Source: Eucalyptus grandis
Taxonomy: Eukaryota; Streptophyta; Magnoliopsida; Myrtales; Myrtaceae
NCBI RefSeq assembly: GCF_016545825.1
Contig: NC_052613.1
Location: forward strand, 49,458,112 to 49,522,111
Length of the DNA stretch: 64,000 nt
Reading direction: 5' to 3'
The notes under the pieces were generated by a model. The model ran no database searches and was not told the DNA's origin. It saw only the letters and a list, made by a program, of their open reading frames with translations. This document shows positions 32,753-45,365 of the stretch, piece by piece. The translations under genes and the position numbers were made by a program. The number at the start of each line of letters is the position of its first letter. Position 1 is the stretch's first letter.

Positions 32753-35698
32753 TGTTGACACCTAATTTTATTTTTTTAGAAATTAAAAAAATAGAGAATT
32801 TGGTTTTAGAGGGAAATTTTGAATTTTCTTTTGAATAATAAAACATTTGATTGTTGAACAAATCTCCTCATTTTGAATTCAAAAACTCAACCGTGTGATT
32901 TTGGAACCACTATTTTGTTGAACGGTTGAGCGAATATGTGCAAATCTTCACCTGCAAAAACAAATTCGAGCGTTTCCTCTATAAATAGACGATACAACCA
33001 AAAAAAAAAGCTTCAGTAAAATGGGGGGCTTCTTCATTCAGTTTTCGAAAAGTTCACAAAAGAAAAAAAGAATTTTTGGCAAGGAGAAAAATCAAAAGAA
33101 AAGTGGAGAGAAGAGAAGGTACAGAGAGAGATGACGTGAGGCAAAGAAGTGAGAGTGAGGGAGACGTGTGAAGGTTCAGCAGAGTGAAAGTGACGTGAGG
33201 GAGAGAGAGAAAAATCAAAAGAAAAACAAAAAGAAAAGGACGTGCACTGTGCTTCTTCTTCGCGGTTTCCTTCTCCGTGAAGCCGCACGCCGCTTCGCTG
33301 CTGCTGACTGCACCCACACCGCCTCGCGCCGGCCACCGTGCCTCCGTCACCACCGCTCGACCTCCCCTGCGGCGCCAACGGCAGCCAGTCTCGCGAGCCC
33401 CCCCTTGTTGCTCGACCCGACGCCCGTGCCTGCACCTCCACCGCAAAGCACCGCCGCACAGCCACTCTGAAGTTTCCTCCCGCGAGCTCGCGTCTAGCCC
33501 CCCGCTCCCCGCCGTCGCGACTCAGCCCCGACGCTAGCAGATCTGTGATCCCCTGCAGCAGCCGCATCCCGAGTTGGCTCACCGCCCCTGCCTCCTCATT
33601 CGCTGCTCGTGGCCCCTGACGGTAGCCGGCCCAGATCCGAGCGTCGACCCCCGAGCTTCACCGCCGGAGCTCCTCGTCGCACGGCCCTTTCCGCCCGCAC
33701 TCAGATCCTACGACGCCGTTTGAAGCCCGACGACTGCCGCCCAAGCCGCCCCCTGACGAACCCACTCCATCCGCAGCCGCGAAGCCACCGAGCCGCGCCG
33801 GTCCACCTCCACCGGCTCGACGCCCCTGTTCCGCACCACCGCAGCCGACCCGTGTCACCACCGAGGCTTGACACCACCGCCCACGATGATCCCGACGCTA
33901 CAGGTCTACGTGCAACCACCGACGCCACCACACTTCTGCAGCTCGAGTTTTCACCAGTCATCACCTTGCCAAGCCGCATCGCCAGTCCTTGAACCCTCCT
34001 GATCGCCGCGCTGCTGTTGTCGTTCAGCCACCGCGCCTTTGCAACGGGACCCCGACGCCGCCTCCGCCTGCTCGCTCGCGCCCGAACCCAAGCACCTTTG
34101 CTGTTGTGACCGACTGCGTGCTGCTGTCTTCGCTGCACCTTCATTCTACCCGAGGTCCTCCCCCGTTTTGTTGCAGGTCTACCTCGCCGGACCTTCGACG
34201 GACAGCCCCAGCTCCGGCCACCAGGACCCATCACCCTTGGCGAACCACCATCGCAGTTCAGCCATTACTGCTTCCTTGCCATTTCTTCAGGTCAACCGTG
34301 AGTTAGACTCGGTGAAATTTTATATTTGATTTCATGTTTTGTTTTTATTCTAACTTGATTTATTTTGATTTATTTTTATTATCTGATTAGGAAATTTGTC
34401 ATATTAAGCCATGATGATAAAAAATATTGAACCATGAGATAGCGGGTTAGATTTTTGATTATTTCAACTTTTTATGACAAATTTATGGTTTGCTTTGCAT
34501 TATTGACTTGCGTTAAAATATATGTCATTGATATACATTGATGAACTATATTTTGGTGCGTCATCATTATTTGCTCCTCACATATTATGCATATCTAGAA
34601 TTTAAGTACTTAGGTTCATATGCATTTCATATTTAAAGCTTTGCATTTTTTAGATTCATATAGAATTATGATAATTTTCCTTTAACAAAACCAAAAAAAA
34701 AAAAAAAAAAAAAAAAAGAGAATAAAAAATGTTATTTAGGTCATATAAGTCACACCACATGTTGTATTCTAGTTACTGGGTCATAGATTAATGTTTTAAT
34801 ATTCCCATCATGTAGTTTTTTTAATAAAAGACCTAAGATTAACATTGCATCATTATGTCGCTTTCTTTAATAAGAATTATTGTCATTTAAAAAAAAGAGA
34901 GAAAGAAAGAAAACACAAAAGCCGTTTAGTTAGCTAATAAGTTAGTTCATAATTAATCTCTCATTTTATGTCATCATTGTTTAATGTAGGTTGCATATAT
35001 GTATAAAAAAATCATTAAAAAAAATCATAAAAAGAACATGTATATAGATTTACCATGTCATTCATCCCATATCATGTAGCACATGCATATTTAGGATTAT
35101 ATAAATTAGATTGCATACATATAGTGATAATTTTAAGTCATACCATATGAATTGCATCTCACATGTCATTAAAATAAATCCATGCATATTAAATTCAGAT
35201 TAAGATTGCATATAATTGACATTTTTTGTAAAAAAAGAAAAAAGAAAAATTAGGTGTCTTGTCATTTAGAAATCATGTTTAGGGCATGCATTTTTATTAG
35301 CATTTTTCATTGAATGTTATTTTATTGATTGTGCACCTGCATGACCACCATTTGCATGTTAGTAGTTTAGGTTAAAATTAATTAACATTGTCTGCTAAAT
35401 ATTTTTGAAATTAAAATAAAAGGTACCGAAATGACGTTAGACTAATCTAGCATAATCATGTCCCCGGACTTATTGAATCTCTGGTTCGTAAAAATAAAGT
35501 ATTCTCCCATACTTTATTTGGGTTTCTAATCAACCCTAATTGATTAGTGACGGCTCCAAATTAAATAGAATTGCATGTTTAAATAGATTAATTTCAAGTC
35601 ACAATTGGTATGACTTGGGAGGGTCCGTGCCAAGTCTTCAGACTTAGTAATCCATTAACCTAAACTTTAGAATTGCCCTGAAAATTTAGATCGCGACA
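32753..35698 (+). repeat. Gypsy LTR (2.9 kb), 3' type
   Basis: TGTTGACACCTAATTTTATT to TTTAGATCGCGACA. It has a TATA box CTATAAATAGAC at 32979-32990, about 230 bp inside. A C-rich coding-like block follows at 33240-34310, then a long AT-rich tail with a poly-A tract (34691-34717). The last 600 bases match the reverse complement of 54269-54900. The start and end words match the LTR at 23140. Confidence 0.85.
32979..32990 (+). promoter_or_regulatory. TATA box in gypsy LTR
   Basis: CTATAAATAGAC in the U3 part of the LTR. The same motif sits in the equivalent place of the solo LTR at 56781-56792 on the minus strand, so it is the likely core promoter of this retrotransposon family. Confidence 0.6.
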
Positions 35699-36262
35699 AG
35701 GGGTGATGGAAACGGATTAAAGAATTACATCGTGAGCCTGATGGAACACAAAAACAGGACACCAGGGAACAATTGGTGGATATATCTTGATCCTTGTCTT
35801 AGCCCAAATTCGTGCAAACAAATGATATGTTTCTTCCTTGATGTGAAGAGAGCACTTATGGTCAAAGATCCTTGTCTTTGCCTATGTATTAAAATTCTTA
35901 TTTGGAAATTGGCTTGATGGTAAAAGTGTGACAGCGAAGCAACTCGATAACAAACCAAAGTTATTGGTTTTGAGTTGAGTTGTAATCTTATGTATTTATA
36001 GTGTGGGTTCGGTTTTGGGTTTGGGTTGTGATTTTTTCAAAACTGAACTTAGTTGAAAATACCTTCAAACCGAACTAATGATATCCTTACTAGCTAGAGA
36101 GGGCGGCTTGGGCCCTATCTCGTGACTAGCAAGATGGCTGTGTGACCCTGGAGGCCGATGAGGGTTTAGCCTCCCTCTTCGGCCTCTGGGGAGAGCTGCG
36201 TGAAAAGTTCCTCTATGCATTCGTAACACGCGAACTCACCTCATTTCGGCCCACGCTTGCAA
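35699..36262. other. Intergenic stretch, nothing recognised
   Basis: Short opposite-strand ORFs (35725-35958, 35732-35917) overlap and lack domains. GGTTCGGTTTTGGGTTTGGG at about 36006 is a low-complexity repeat. It is the right flank of the gypsy LTR. Confidence 0.5.
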
Positions 36263-36264
36263 TG

Positions 36265-36845
36265 GGACTCTTAGAGTCTATTTGATAATTGACTAACTTT
36301 TGGTTATTTATGTTCTTTTCTCCCCCAAAAAAAAAAAAAAAAAAAACATAAATTCATTTGATAATATCAACTAATCTTTTTATTAATAAAAATCCGTTTG
36401 GTAATGTCAGCTAGTTTTTCTACTCCCAATAATAGATTTGGAGTAAAATCAAGAAGGAACAATTCTAGAATCAAGCCATTCTTTTTCTCTCTTTTTTCTT
36501 TTCTTCTGCTTCATCCTCTAGCCGGTCGTTGGGCTCGGCTACGGCCAGCAACTAGTCATAGACGAGGTTCGGTGACCTCGTCGAAGCCTTGTTGTGGTTG
36601 GGTGAGGTTCAACCTCACCAGAGGCACGCAAGGCTCGCCAAAGAGTTGGCGACTAACTCGAGAAGGAAGAAGAGGGGAAGGAAAAAAGAAAAGAAAGAAA
36701 AAAGAAAAGAAAACTCTCATAAAATTATTAAAAAATTAAAAGAATTCTAAGTCACAAAAAAATTTGAGGATCGTATCAAATGAATTCTTGTTCTTTTTCT
36801 ATTTCGAGAATATAAATTTTGTACAGCTACCAAATGCCTTCGAAG
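36265..36845. mobile_element. Possible MITE or small TIR element with GC-rich core
   Basis: Subterminal words such as ATTTGATAAT and AAATCCGTTTGGTAATGTCAG on the left and ATCAAATGAATTC and CTACCAAATGCC on the right are roughly inverted. The core (36520-36660) has GAGGTTCG/CTCGCC words like the MULE-like element at 2905. Exact ends and target duplication are not clear. Confidence 0.4.
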
Positions 36846-38580
36846 AATTTATGCATTGAAGAGACTTCACAAACTTAGTTTTTGAATGTTATTTATGTTG
36901 TCATTGGCGACGTGGCGGAAGTAGATCGTAACTTCGCAATAATATCAAGAGCTATAGAAATTGACAGAAATAAAATGAGGAACAATAAAAGCAAATAAGA
37001 AATTTACGTGATTCGGTCCGAATATCGGAATCTACATTCACCGGTGAGTCAGCAAATAATCCATTAATAAATTAGAGAATTACAATGTTACAAACGCTCA
37101 CATACTAGACTGTTTCCTAGCCCCACTATATATATCCAATACCTACCATGTTTAACAACTCAATTCGATGGACCGAGCTCACGCATAGATCCATCAGAGC
37201 CCTCGCCTCTCTATCCCATGAGTTCTCACTTTTCTCTCTTCACAGCCCTTTTTCATCTTCAGACGTCCTCTCCTTTCGTAGGAGGAAGAGGAGCAAACAA
37301 GACAGAAATCGGGGCTCGTCAATGTGAGGCCGGTGCCCACAAAGGATGACAACAAAGAAGATCACATTCGACGCTGACCAATTTCTATGGGCATGCATGT
37401 TCTAGGAAGCACCAATACTTTCCGAAAGCCTTCGTGTCATGTTAGACACTTCGATACTTTTCGACACTCTTCGACACTCTTTGATATTCAGTCAACAGCT
37501 GTCAGAAAATCCAATACCTGGTCAACTCTCTAGATACATGAGTCTATAATTCTGACACGTGATTTTGATAGACATTGGGTCAATTTTTAAAAAATTTCAT
37601 AAATGAGGGGTTAAAATGTAAATATGTAAAAACATAAAAATAAAAAATGGGGAAAAAAAGAAAACTCAGTCTTATATTCTCTTCGACTCTCACTTCCTGT
37701 GACACACAATTTAACCCCCCAAGTTTTGTTTCTCTTTTCTCTCGACACATTCTGATATGCGAGTCTAGAATGTGGATTGCTTGTTTTTTCCTCCAAGTTT
37801 TATGAATTATTGAAATGGAGTTAAATTTGTCAAATTGAAACAATAAATGATATTAATAAATGGTGGATCAATGTTTTTAGTCTAAATTCAATCTAGTCTC
37901 TTTTATTATTAATCATGTATATGTAAAAATATATTTAACATACAACATGTTTCAACATGTTGAAATTCTTCATTTGTTAAGAAATGATGTTTTGACGTGT
38001 CGTATTGTGTCGTACAACATGTCGCATGTCAGTGCTCATATGTGAGATGTGCAAGCATCAAAGTGGGAGAAGAAAAATGGACGGGAGAGTCATGTTCACA
38101 TTTCAATGAAGATGGGCACCCATGCGTTTAATTAAGATGGGCACCCATGCGTTTAATTAAGATGTCCAACTTTCTTTTTTCTTCCATAATGCACGTTCCT
38201 TCATCTACTTTTCAAATAAGTAGACAAAAGTTTACTTGATCATTCTTGTGCGGCTATCTTCCTTTTGTGCGCGCATTAAAATTGCTCAGGGCCTGGTAAA
38301 TAACGGGTTAAATTCTATATATAATTTAACAATTTATTTGATGAGTACTTTCTTCTTTATTATTAACTCTTTTTCTTTTCGGACTTGGAAACAAAAGAAG
38401 AACAAGAAGAAGAAATCTTTGTTTTTTAATCCAAACCACACATATCAGTTGTTTAGCAATTCGATCTACACAAGACCATACATCACAAAGCTTCACACGG
38501 CAAAAAGAAAAAGATGGAAAGCTGCTTTTTATTGGCCAACTAAGTGTTGGCCAAATAGCATCTGCAAAAGCCAATAGTAC
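36846..38580. other. Intergenic region with LTR-like text and a short tandem repeat
   Basis: 36930-37270 (AATTTACGTGATTCGGTCCG and a run to a TATATATA word at 37127) resembles a leader or LTR region of a copia-type element, but no ends were found. 38111-38160 is a perfect 25-bp tandem duplication. The remainder is AT-rich without coding signal. Confidence 0.45.
38111..38160 (+). repeat. Perfect 25-bp tandem duplication
   Basis: Two identical copies of GATGGGCACCCATGCGTTTA+ATTAA at 38111-38135 and 38136-38160. Each unit contains the palindrome GATGGGCACCCATG-like core. Confidence 0.95.
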
Positions 38581-38821
38581 AACAAAGCTGGTGCCCAGAA
38601 ACACAACCTTGAAGCGTCTCATTATTGATACGAAGCCACGATCGACACTGCCACTGAAAATCTTTGATCCTATAGCATAAGAATCACACTTTCATAAAGT
38701 GCGAACAAACGAGTCGTTTCCTTTTTTTTTCCTTTTTAACTTTTTGTGCCTTTTTTTCTCCACCATCAAACCAAACATCTTTAAAATTAACACAGCCCAC
38801 GGAAATTATTGAACGAGTGAG
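38581..38821 (-). other. 3' flank of sulfotransferase 1, shared with gene 2
   Basis: 38600-38660 (CACAACCTTGAAGC, then CTCATTATTGATACGAAGCC and ACGATCG) matches the 3' flank of sulfotransferase 2 at 46496-46545. This shows that the two genes duplicated with their downstream DNA. Confidence 0.7.
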
Positions 38822-39835
38822 TTATTTGTACTGAAAGTTCAACCCAGAATCACGCAACTTCTCTTCCATTACCTGGTCAATCTTGTCGGCCATCTCAGCA
38901 CTCAGATAATTCACCCAGTCTCCGACCTTCCCTCTCCTGAAAAACCACTGGTTCTCTTGTCCAGTCCACAGCTTCCCGCTCTTATTCACCTCCAATGAGC
39001 TCAAATTGTCGAAGCTACACATCCTCATTATTCCCTCTACAGTGCCGTCTCTCAGTTCTTCATCGCTGAACGGACACCCCAAGAAATCAGCCAACCTACT
39101 CACATGAACACGCGGGTCCTCTTTCAACTCCTCGTACATCAAGAACAACACCTGCTCAGGCATCTCCAAGCTCGCCTTGTGGTAACCCATCACATGATCC
39201 CAATAAGGCCCGTAGGGGCTCAATCCTCGACAGAACTTGTCAAGGCACTTTGGGAGCGGAATCTGGCCCTTCTCTTCGGCCCTCCGCTTGTTGACGTAGT
39301 GCCACAGCGAGATGAACATGTCCTTAGGGTTCCTACACAGGTAAACCAGCTTGCACCTGGAGTCCCTCACCGACCCTGGAAGTGACGAATAGGGCAAGTG
39401 GGTGGCGAAGAGCCTCGGGGACTCGAAAGTAGTGAGATCGGGATTTTCTTGCTGGAGATACAGCTTGACCTCCAAGAAGGGCACAAGATCGTGGGGGTTT
39501 TGGGTTAGAAGAGGGTGGCGTTGTTTTGAGTCGGAGTCAGAGTACTTGGCACGGTTCAAGAGAGCAAAGAGGATGGCCTTTAGCCAGGTGGTGCCGGATT
39601 TCGGGTTGGTGACGAGGAGGATGTCAGAGGGTTGAGCTTGGAAGTGGTTTTGGCAAGAGAGGACACCGTTGAAGAGCCAAGTGGGGAACCAGAAGCCCTG
39701 GTACAAGCAGAAAGAGGTTGCGACCCAGCCTTCTTCAGAAGGGAGAGAGGACACCAAGTCTTTGCATGCTTGTGACAAGTGATCGTCTCGCCTGTATATT
39801 GGATCGGAAGGACGAGCAGGTTGAGAGACTTGCAT
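38822..39835 (-). CDS. Cytosolic sulfotransferase (plant SOT family), gene 1
   Basis: An intact intronless ORF of 337 residues, the usual length for plant cytosolic sulfotransferases. These enzymes move sulfate from PAPS to small hydroxylated acceptors (flavonols, brassinosteroids, glucosinolate precursors, hydroxyjasmonate). All family regions are visible. Region I PKSGTTWLK at residues 78-86 binds the 5'-phosphosulfate. FATHLPY at 143-149 contains the catalytic His146. CRNPKD at 167-172 with Ser176 contacts the 3'-phosphate. RRGKVGDW at 300-307 is region IV, the PAPS loop. There is no signal peptide. The start MQVSQPARPS fits, since upstream sequence is a CCACCA-rich leader. It is paralogous to the gene at 46710 (many identical blocks, e.g. 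GTTWLKAILFALLNR). The acceptor cannot be told from sequence. Confidence 0.95.
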   Translation of the reverse strand: MQVSQPARPSDPIYRRDDHLSQACKDLVSSLPSEEGWVATSFCLYQGFWFPTWLFNGVLSCQNHFQAQPSDILLVTNPKSGTTWLKAILFALLNRAKYSDSDSKQRHPLLTQNPHDLVPFLEVKLYLQQENPDLTTFESPRLFATHLPYSSLPGSVRDSRCKLVYLCRNPKDMFISLWHYVNKRRAEEKGQIPLPKCLDKFCRGLSPYGPYWDHVMGYHKASLEMPEQVLFLMYEELKEDPRVHVSRLADFLGCPFSDEELRDGTVEGIMRMCSFDNLSSLEVNKSGKLWTGQENQWFFRRGKVGDWVNYLSAEMADKIDQVMEEKLRDSGLNFQYK

Positions 39836-39995
39836 GGTGGTGATGGTGGTGGTGTTGGTGGTGGTGTGGCGGAGGAGGAGATGGTGGGGGTGGAGAGTCG
39901 GAGTGAAGGATTATTCTTGCTAGCTAGCTATGGAGCTAGTTTAGGAAAGGGTTAGTGATGTTTGTTGGCCCAATATAGAGGCTTTTTAAAGGGAA
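39836..39995 (-). promoter_or_regulatory. 5' leader and putative core promoter of sulfotransferase 1
   Basis: On the minus strand the leader is rich in CCACCA repeats (39836-39890). Possible TATA elements are CTATATTGG (39973-39981) and TTTAAAAAG (39983-39991), about 140-150 bp before the ATG. A GCTAGCTAGC palindrome-like run lies at 39917-39928. The assignment rests on position only. Confidence 0.4.
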
Positions 39996-42834
39996 AGATC
40001 GTTGCTGGGATAAGGACTGAAAAAAAGGCAAAAAAAAAAAAAAAGAATACTTTCATGAAGATGGTATTGGGCTTATCTAATTGTTTACATATTAAATGTT
40101 ATCTACATCTTTCTATAAACAACTTTGCATTCAAACTTTTGACACTCCTGGCACTATTAATGCTTTCATATAACCAACGTGGTAGGTAAGAATTAAATAG
40201 TGCCAAGATTTAATTGATTTTTATAAAGTTATGTTTCAAAACATTTATCGGATGCTGGAATGTATTCCGCCCCCTTTATTTAAATTTTATTTAGATTTAC
40301 TATTTCATCTTGTAGATCCATTTTGGAGATCAATATTTGTGTTCTCGATATTAATTAATCCAAACTAACAATAATACGAGATGCATTTTGTACATGCACC
40401 TAAATGAAATTCATTTAGGGGGCTTATTATTTCCTCTATCTCTAGTTGGAAAATCCAATCGAAATTTGACATCGCACAAACACATTTTTAGTTAATTTTG
40501 CTTGTGGGTTATGTCCATATTGTTAATCCCCAAATTAGAGGTCTTGCTGAGGCAAGGATGGAAATAAAATGTCTTTTTAGTTAGGTTTGCAATATCAAGT
40601 CGATAAATCATTTGGCGTGCATCTAATACATGTAAAGTGAAGACACCGTCAAAGGACAAGCATTAGGACCAGATGTTTTATTTTTTACTAGTTTATGCCT
40701 ATTAGAATAAAGATATTCATATATATGCACATTATCTACTTTTTTGGCTATTCAAATAAAATTTTACGCGGTACTCTAATTACCATATCAGAACGAGGCA
40801 TTACCGTCACCTGACTTATTGCATGCATCAGGCCTATAAAACCGAACGTGTATATGTAAATTTTATCTGATTCGTCTAATAAAATTTCCTCGCTTCGAGA
40901 ACAAGATGGGAGAAGACCACTGAGTCATCAAGACTGGTTGGCTTGAAATGCCGATAAACCTGAGCGTCAAATCCTAACCTCCAAGCTAGATGACATGTAA
41001 TGTACTCTCTCTGTCCTACACTTTCTTCATAATTTTCATTGATCAATTAAATCTGTATATCGAGTCAATATGTATAGTATGAAATATATATTATCGACTG
41101 ACAAGGACTAAAAAAGCTCAAGTGGGTACGCACTCTTCCTCACCGACAAACGTAATAAAATATCTTTTAGTCATATTAATAAAGTGAATGTCATTTGGCG
41201 AGTCATACCGGGTAGCTAGAAGCAAATATGCATCTGGATCGCATGATTGAACCGTAGCACACCTTATGATCGAAACAGAACCGAGTATGGGCTTGGCCTA
41301 CCCACGAAACGGTACGTCTATTGGAGAGGGTCGTCCTTAGGATAACATCTCTAAAAGTCTGGACTGATCCACTGGGTCTAGTTGGTGAAGTCTGAGAGCA
41401 AGACACAAATTTATAAATATCTGTTGGTTGGCTCTTTGTGGTCTTAGTCTTTGGTCCATTATGAGAATAGTAATCAGTTTTGAGCCACAAATTCTTGAAG
41501 AAATGAACTCCACAACAATTTATAATTATTTGTTAATTAGTTTTTTGTGATCCCAAACAAAGTGTTATTTTTACAATAGATTAAAGACTGTCACCTAATC
41601 ATTTTTTTTTCTTTTTTCACATTATCTGTAAAACCACCAAGTGAAAAAAATCCAATATAACCAAAGTAGAATCCATTTGCAGATGAGTTTCTTTTCTGCA
41701 TGAACCGTATCTTTGGACAAAATTCGTAATATGTGCCTAGTAAGAACTAATTGTGAAATTAGTAAATTTTGCGGGAATTTCTGTTTTTTACGATCAAGAC
41801 ATGAGAGATCTGGATCTTGGTTGTGTGCATAACAAGACTACTTATCAAGAAAAGAAAACTTTCTACTAGTTCTCTACTTCAATAAGGTACAAATGCAAAA
41901 AAGGTTTTGCTAGTATAACAATTTTTGGGCTATTGTAATAATATACTGTGAATCACAAATTTTTGAATAAGTGGACCCCACAATGATTTCTAATTATTTG
42001 TTATTTATATTTTTACAATTCAAAATAAATTGTTATTCTTGCAATAGATTAATGATAGTCCTATAAGCATTTCTCATGCGAAATTGTGCATGCAACACTT
42101 TGGAAGGTATCATCACGAATACTTGGTGTTTTTTTATTGACCGATTAGTAGAACTCTACTACGCAAAAACTTCCAGACTAATTCTAAACAAAGAATCAAG
42201 ATTTCATGGTATAACTGTGTAAAGTTTACTTTTCTTTTACGACGCTTTCACATTTAACTAAGAACGAATATCGCAAAGCATAAAAGTATTGTATTTTACG
42301 ATATTTTGTGACAAAAATTCATAATATTGTACTACAAATATATTTCACCTTAGAAAAACCCTAGTAGATTGCATGGCCAGGAGATGAATTCATTTTTTGT
42401 GTCCGAAATCTTGGAATTCATGAATTGATGAGCAAAGGTTGGTCTGTTCTTCGGCGTGTTCTCAATCTTCCAAAGGAAGATGGCGGACTTTTAACAGGAA
42501 TGGGCAGGAAATAGAAAAGAGGAAATAATAATAGAACGGGGCTCAGCTTGGATTCTAGTCAAATTCGATTTTGGGCTTAAGCAGACTTAGAATTTGTGAC
42601 GTCAGCTGAGCTTCGTATAGCGTAGGCGGGTCTGTGAAGAATTAGATTTTGCGACGTGAGCTTAGCCCATTAGAAATTGTTGTTCGGACTTGTAAAGTCC
42701 GAGTTTAATCCTGTACATTGCTTGGGCCCGAAAGCTCGGTCTACATTTTTATAAGTCCATATCAAGATAAGGATATTATAAGTGTCATGACTTTTGTATA
42801 GCACTAATTTAATCTATGAGATAAAAAATTAAAC
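39996..42834. other. Intergenic region with no gene seen
   Basis: AT-rich, without long ORFs. The best opposite-strand frame, 41203-41490 minus, has no domain. Two related segments, 41500-41605 and 41945-42065, share TAATTATTTGTTA and CAATAGATTAA words, so they are likely copies of one small repeat. Confidence 0.5.
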
Positions 42835-43700
42835 AAAACCTTATCATATATTGAGGAAGAAAATTTAAATGTTTCAATTATTACAATTTATGGATGAGGA
42901 AATTATCATTTACATTTGAGGATTTCATTTTCGTTTTATCTATTTACATTTTTTACCATAATGTAATTGCAATTCATGCTAAATAAAGTGACACGGCCCC
43001 GCTCTTGATGGAATTTGTAGAGAAAAGAGCTTGAATTTACAATTAAAGACTTGATCATTTGTTACGCAGTAAACAGTGGAGATTCATATTTTTTTTGGGA
43101 GGAGGGGACAATTAGCTTATAGTTGAAACCCAAACAAAGGCGATAAAATTTGCGATCTTATAAGTACAACACGACATGAGAATACGATTGGTGATGACTC
43201 TGTCATATCATAGTAACTTCCATAACAAGAGATGCTCAACTGGAAAATACAATAGGTTCCCTGAGTCGTGAATGATGACGAAAAATCATATGTCGCCTTT
43301 GGCAAGGTCAACGTCCAAACCCATAAGCTTTCTCCTTTTAGATTTGTTTCTTTTTGCATGGTTGCAAAGTGATACGTAAATAAGGCATAATTATATTAGT
43401 TGGCTGGTGACTGTCGGCTAAATAGTCGGATCAAATGGATTACTTCAAAGCTTTCTAGCGGTGGCCAAAGAACATTTCCAAATGTTGAGTCAGAATAACA
43501 ACCATGATTGGCAAATAATGACACTAAAGATCTTTCGCGCAACATCATAAGAATGACTCTCTCAGCAGCCAACTGGGCATTGACCTTCTCAGCATGCTTA
43601 CATCAATCAATTTGTTTATCATCAGTCGCACAGGCACTCGCACACCTGAGGCCTCAACCTAGAGCCATGCAGCTTCTCTTCATGAACATCATGCACAGCC
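42835..43700 (-). pseudogene. Relic of a third sulfotransferase copy (last codons plus 3' flank)
   Basis: This block is a diverged copy of 45910-46745, the downstream region of sulfotransferase 2. Shared words include TTTATGGATGAGGAAA, GGGAGGAGGGGACA, GCCAAAGAACATTTCCAAAT and AGAGCCATGCAGCTTCTC. At its right edge (about 43648-43682) it still encodes the last codons of the gene: EKLHGS reads as in gene 2, followed by changed residues where the stop used to be. Homology ends there, and a MITE lies 50 bp further. The body of the gene is absent, so this is a truncated duplicate. Confidence 0.8.
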
Positions 43701-43731
43701 ATTTGTGATGCCTTTAACCAAGAAAATTATC

Positions 43732-44148
43732 AAAAAGTGTTAAACTTATTATATAGATGTCAAATTCAGTCATAATCTTTTTAATTTGAGTGATTTAGTC
43801 CTAAACCTTTTAACAATTTGTCAATTTTGGCTGGCAATAATTAACATTAACAATTTTTTAACATCTTTCAAATTATCTAAATATTGTCTTTTCTCTTTTT
43901 GTTTCTTGCTCGGCGACCGGTGGAGGGAAATAGGAAAAAGAGGAAAAGGAAAGAAAAGCAAAGGGAAAAAAAGAAAAAACTTCAGATAACTTGAAAAATG
44001 ATCAAAATCGTTTACGTCATGGATCTCCAATCAAAATTTGATTAAAAAGACTATATTAACAAATCATAAAAAATTTTAAGACTAAATTAATTAAATTGAA
44101 AAATTTAGAACTAAATTAATATCTGTCAAATAAGTTTACGACTTTTTT
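43732..44148. mobile_element. MITE with about 100-bp terminal inverted repeats
   Basis: The left end AAAAAGTGTTAAACTTATTA, continuing through TCAAATTCAGTC and GATTTAGTCCTAAACC, matches the reverse complement of the right end (AAAAAGTCGTAAACTTATTT, then TTTAGTTCTAAA and ATTTAGTCTTAAA). The core has a purine-rich tract and a CTCGGCGACCGG word. There is no coding capacity. It sits next to the broken end of the sulfotransferase relic. The target duplication is unclear. Confidence 0.78.
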
Positions 44149-44879
44149 TATTTATAACTATCCCGTTATTAATCACCAACTAAAGTTTCTCCAATTAGGG
44201 ATGGAAAAATTATAAAATTACGATAAATTTATTTTAGATGTGCTATTTTACCTTTTAGCGACTTTTACCCCAGCAATCCCAGAAGACGAAAGTCTGTCTT
44301 TCCTTAATCCACGCCAATATGATGTCACACATACGAAGTTTTGACACGTGCCGAATTATCATGTTCTTATGCACACCAGAAAATCACTTCCACGACCCCT
44401 CTTTACCTAGTGCAGTGCCAGACCCGGCCCCATGATCGTGGCCTTGCCTTCTCATTTCTAATCATCACCATCGACGGCAACCTCCACCATGCCATCTTCG
44501 CCCCCAGTAGAGCTGGTCAGTGGGCGGGATGGTACTGTGCTGGATAGGTCTCACTCATTGTCCAAGCTCGCCTTTTAAGAGAAATATGTATAACTTTTCC
44601 GAGTTGAGTGAGTGGCCCTGGATCAAGACCCAACGGAGACAAGTTAAACTTTATAATTTGATGTCTTTGCCTCTGTCCACAGAAGTTTGTCTTTTGAGTA
44701 CTTTTTGTGGACGCGGGTTAGTGGGCTGCTAGACACATGATTAGGTTTAGCCACTGGTCCAGGGGCACTCAACTCGAAAAAGGCATATACATACTTGTTT
44801 GGCCCGCTCACATAAGTTTGTCTTCGAGCACTTTTCATGCGTGTAGGCCAGTAAACTGTTAGACTCGTGATTAGATTTA
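44149..44879. other. Intergenic stretch with a diverged tandem duplication
   Basis: AAGTTTGTCTTTTGAGTACT at 44685 recurs as AAGTTTGTCTTCGAGCAC at 44814, each followed by GCTAGACACATGATTAGGTT-like text: a diverged duplication with a period near 130 bp. No gene seen. Confidence 0.5.
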
Positions 44880-45365
44880 GGATGCGAATAATAACCATTT
44901 TGATCAAAAATTGATTTCTGGAAGAGAAATATATTTTTATATTTCTATTTTTAGATAAGTTTCTAAGCAAAAGTAACTGTTTGATAATGATATAAAATTT
45001 TTACTCCAAAAATAAAAAATTTGTTTAATAACGACAAAAAATTTCTTCATTTCGGATGGAGGTGGACTGGCGGACGGCGGTGGACCAACGACCGGTGGCA
45101 ACGGTGGTGGCGGCCAGCAATCGGCGAGACGGTGGTCGGCGATGATGAATGGAGGACACGATAAAAAGAATTTTTATTTCTCATTTCTATTTCAGAAATA
45201 GAGAAGTATAAAATTTTACTTCGATTTCTATTACAAACCTATTTTTGGAACAAAAATTTATTTCAGAAATAGAAAATGAAATAATTTTACCAAACGGATT
45301 TCTATTCTAGAAACAAGTCTGGAATAGAAAAATTGTTGAACAAAAATTACCGATTGTCATGCACC
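44880..45365. mobile_element. TIR element / MITE, family copy 1
   Basis: The left end GGATGCGAATAATAACC with TTCTATTTTTAGATAAGTTT inside matches the reverse complement of the right end (GGTGCATGACAATCGGTAAT, CTATTCCAGACTTGTTTCTA). The core 45058-45155 is GC-rich GGTGG/CGGCG. Related copies are at about 53757-53990 and 58355-58563. Confidence 0.7.

Noticed and set aside
33034..34306. Several long ORFs on both strands as host genes
   Set aside because: They lie wholly inside a gypsy LTR with TG/CA ends, are C/G-skewed and low in complexity, overlap on opposite strands, and have no domain.
38822..39835. Opposite-strand ORFs over the sulfotransferase genes (for example 39104-39385 and 46941-47219)
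   Set aside because: Shadow frames of strongly supported genes, without domains.
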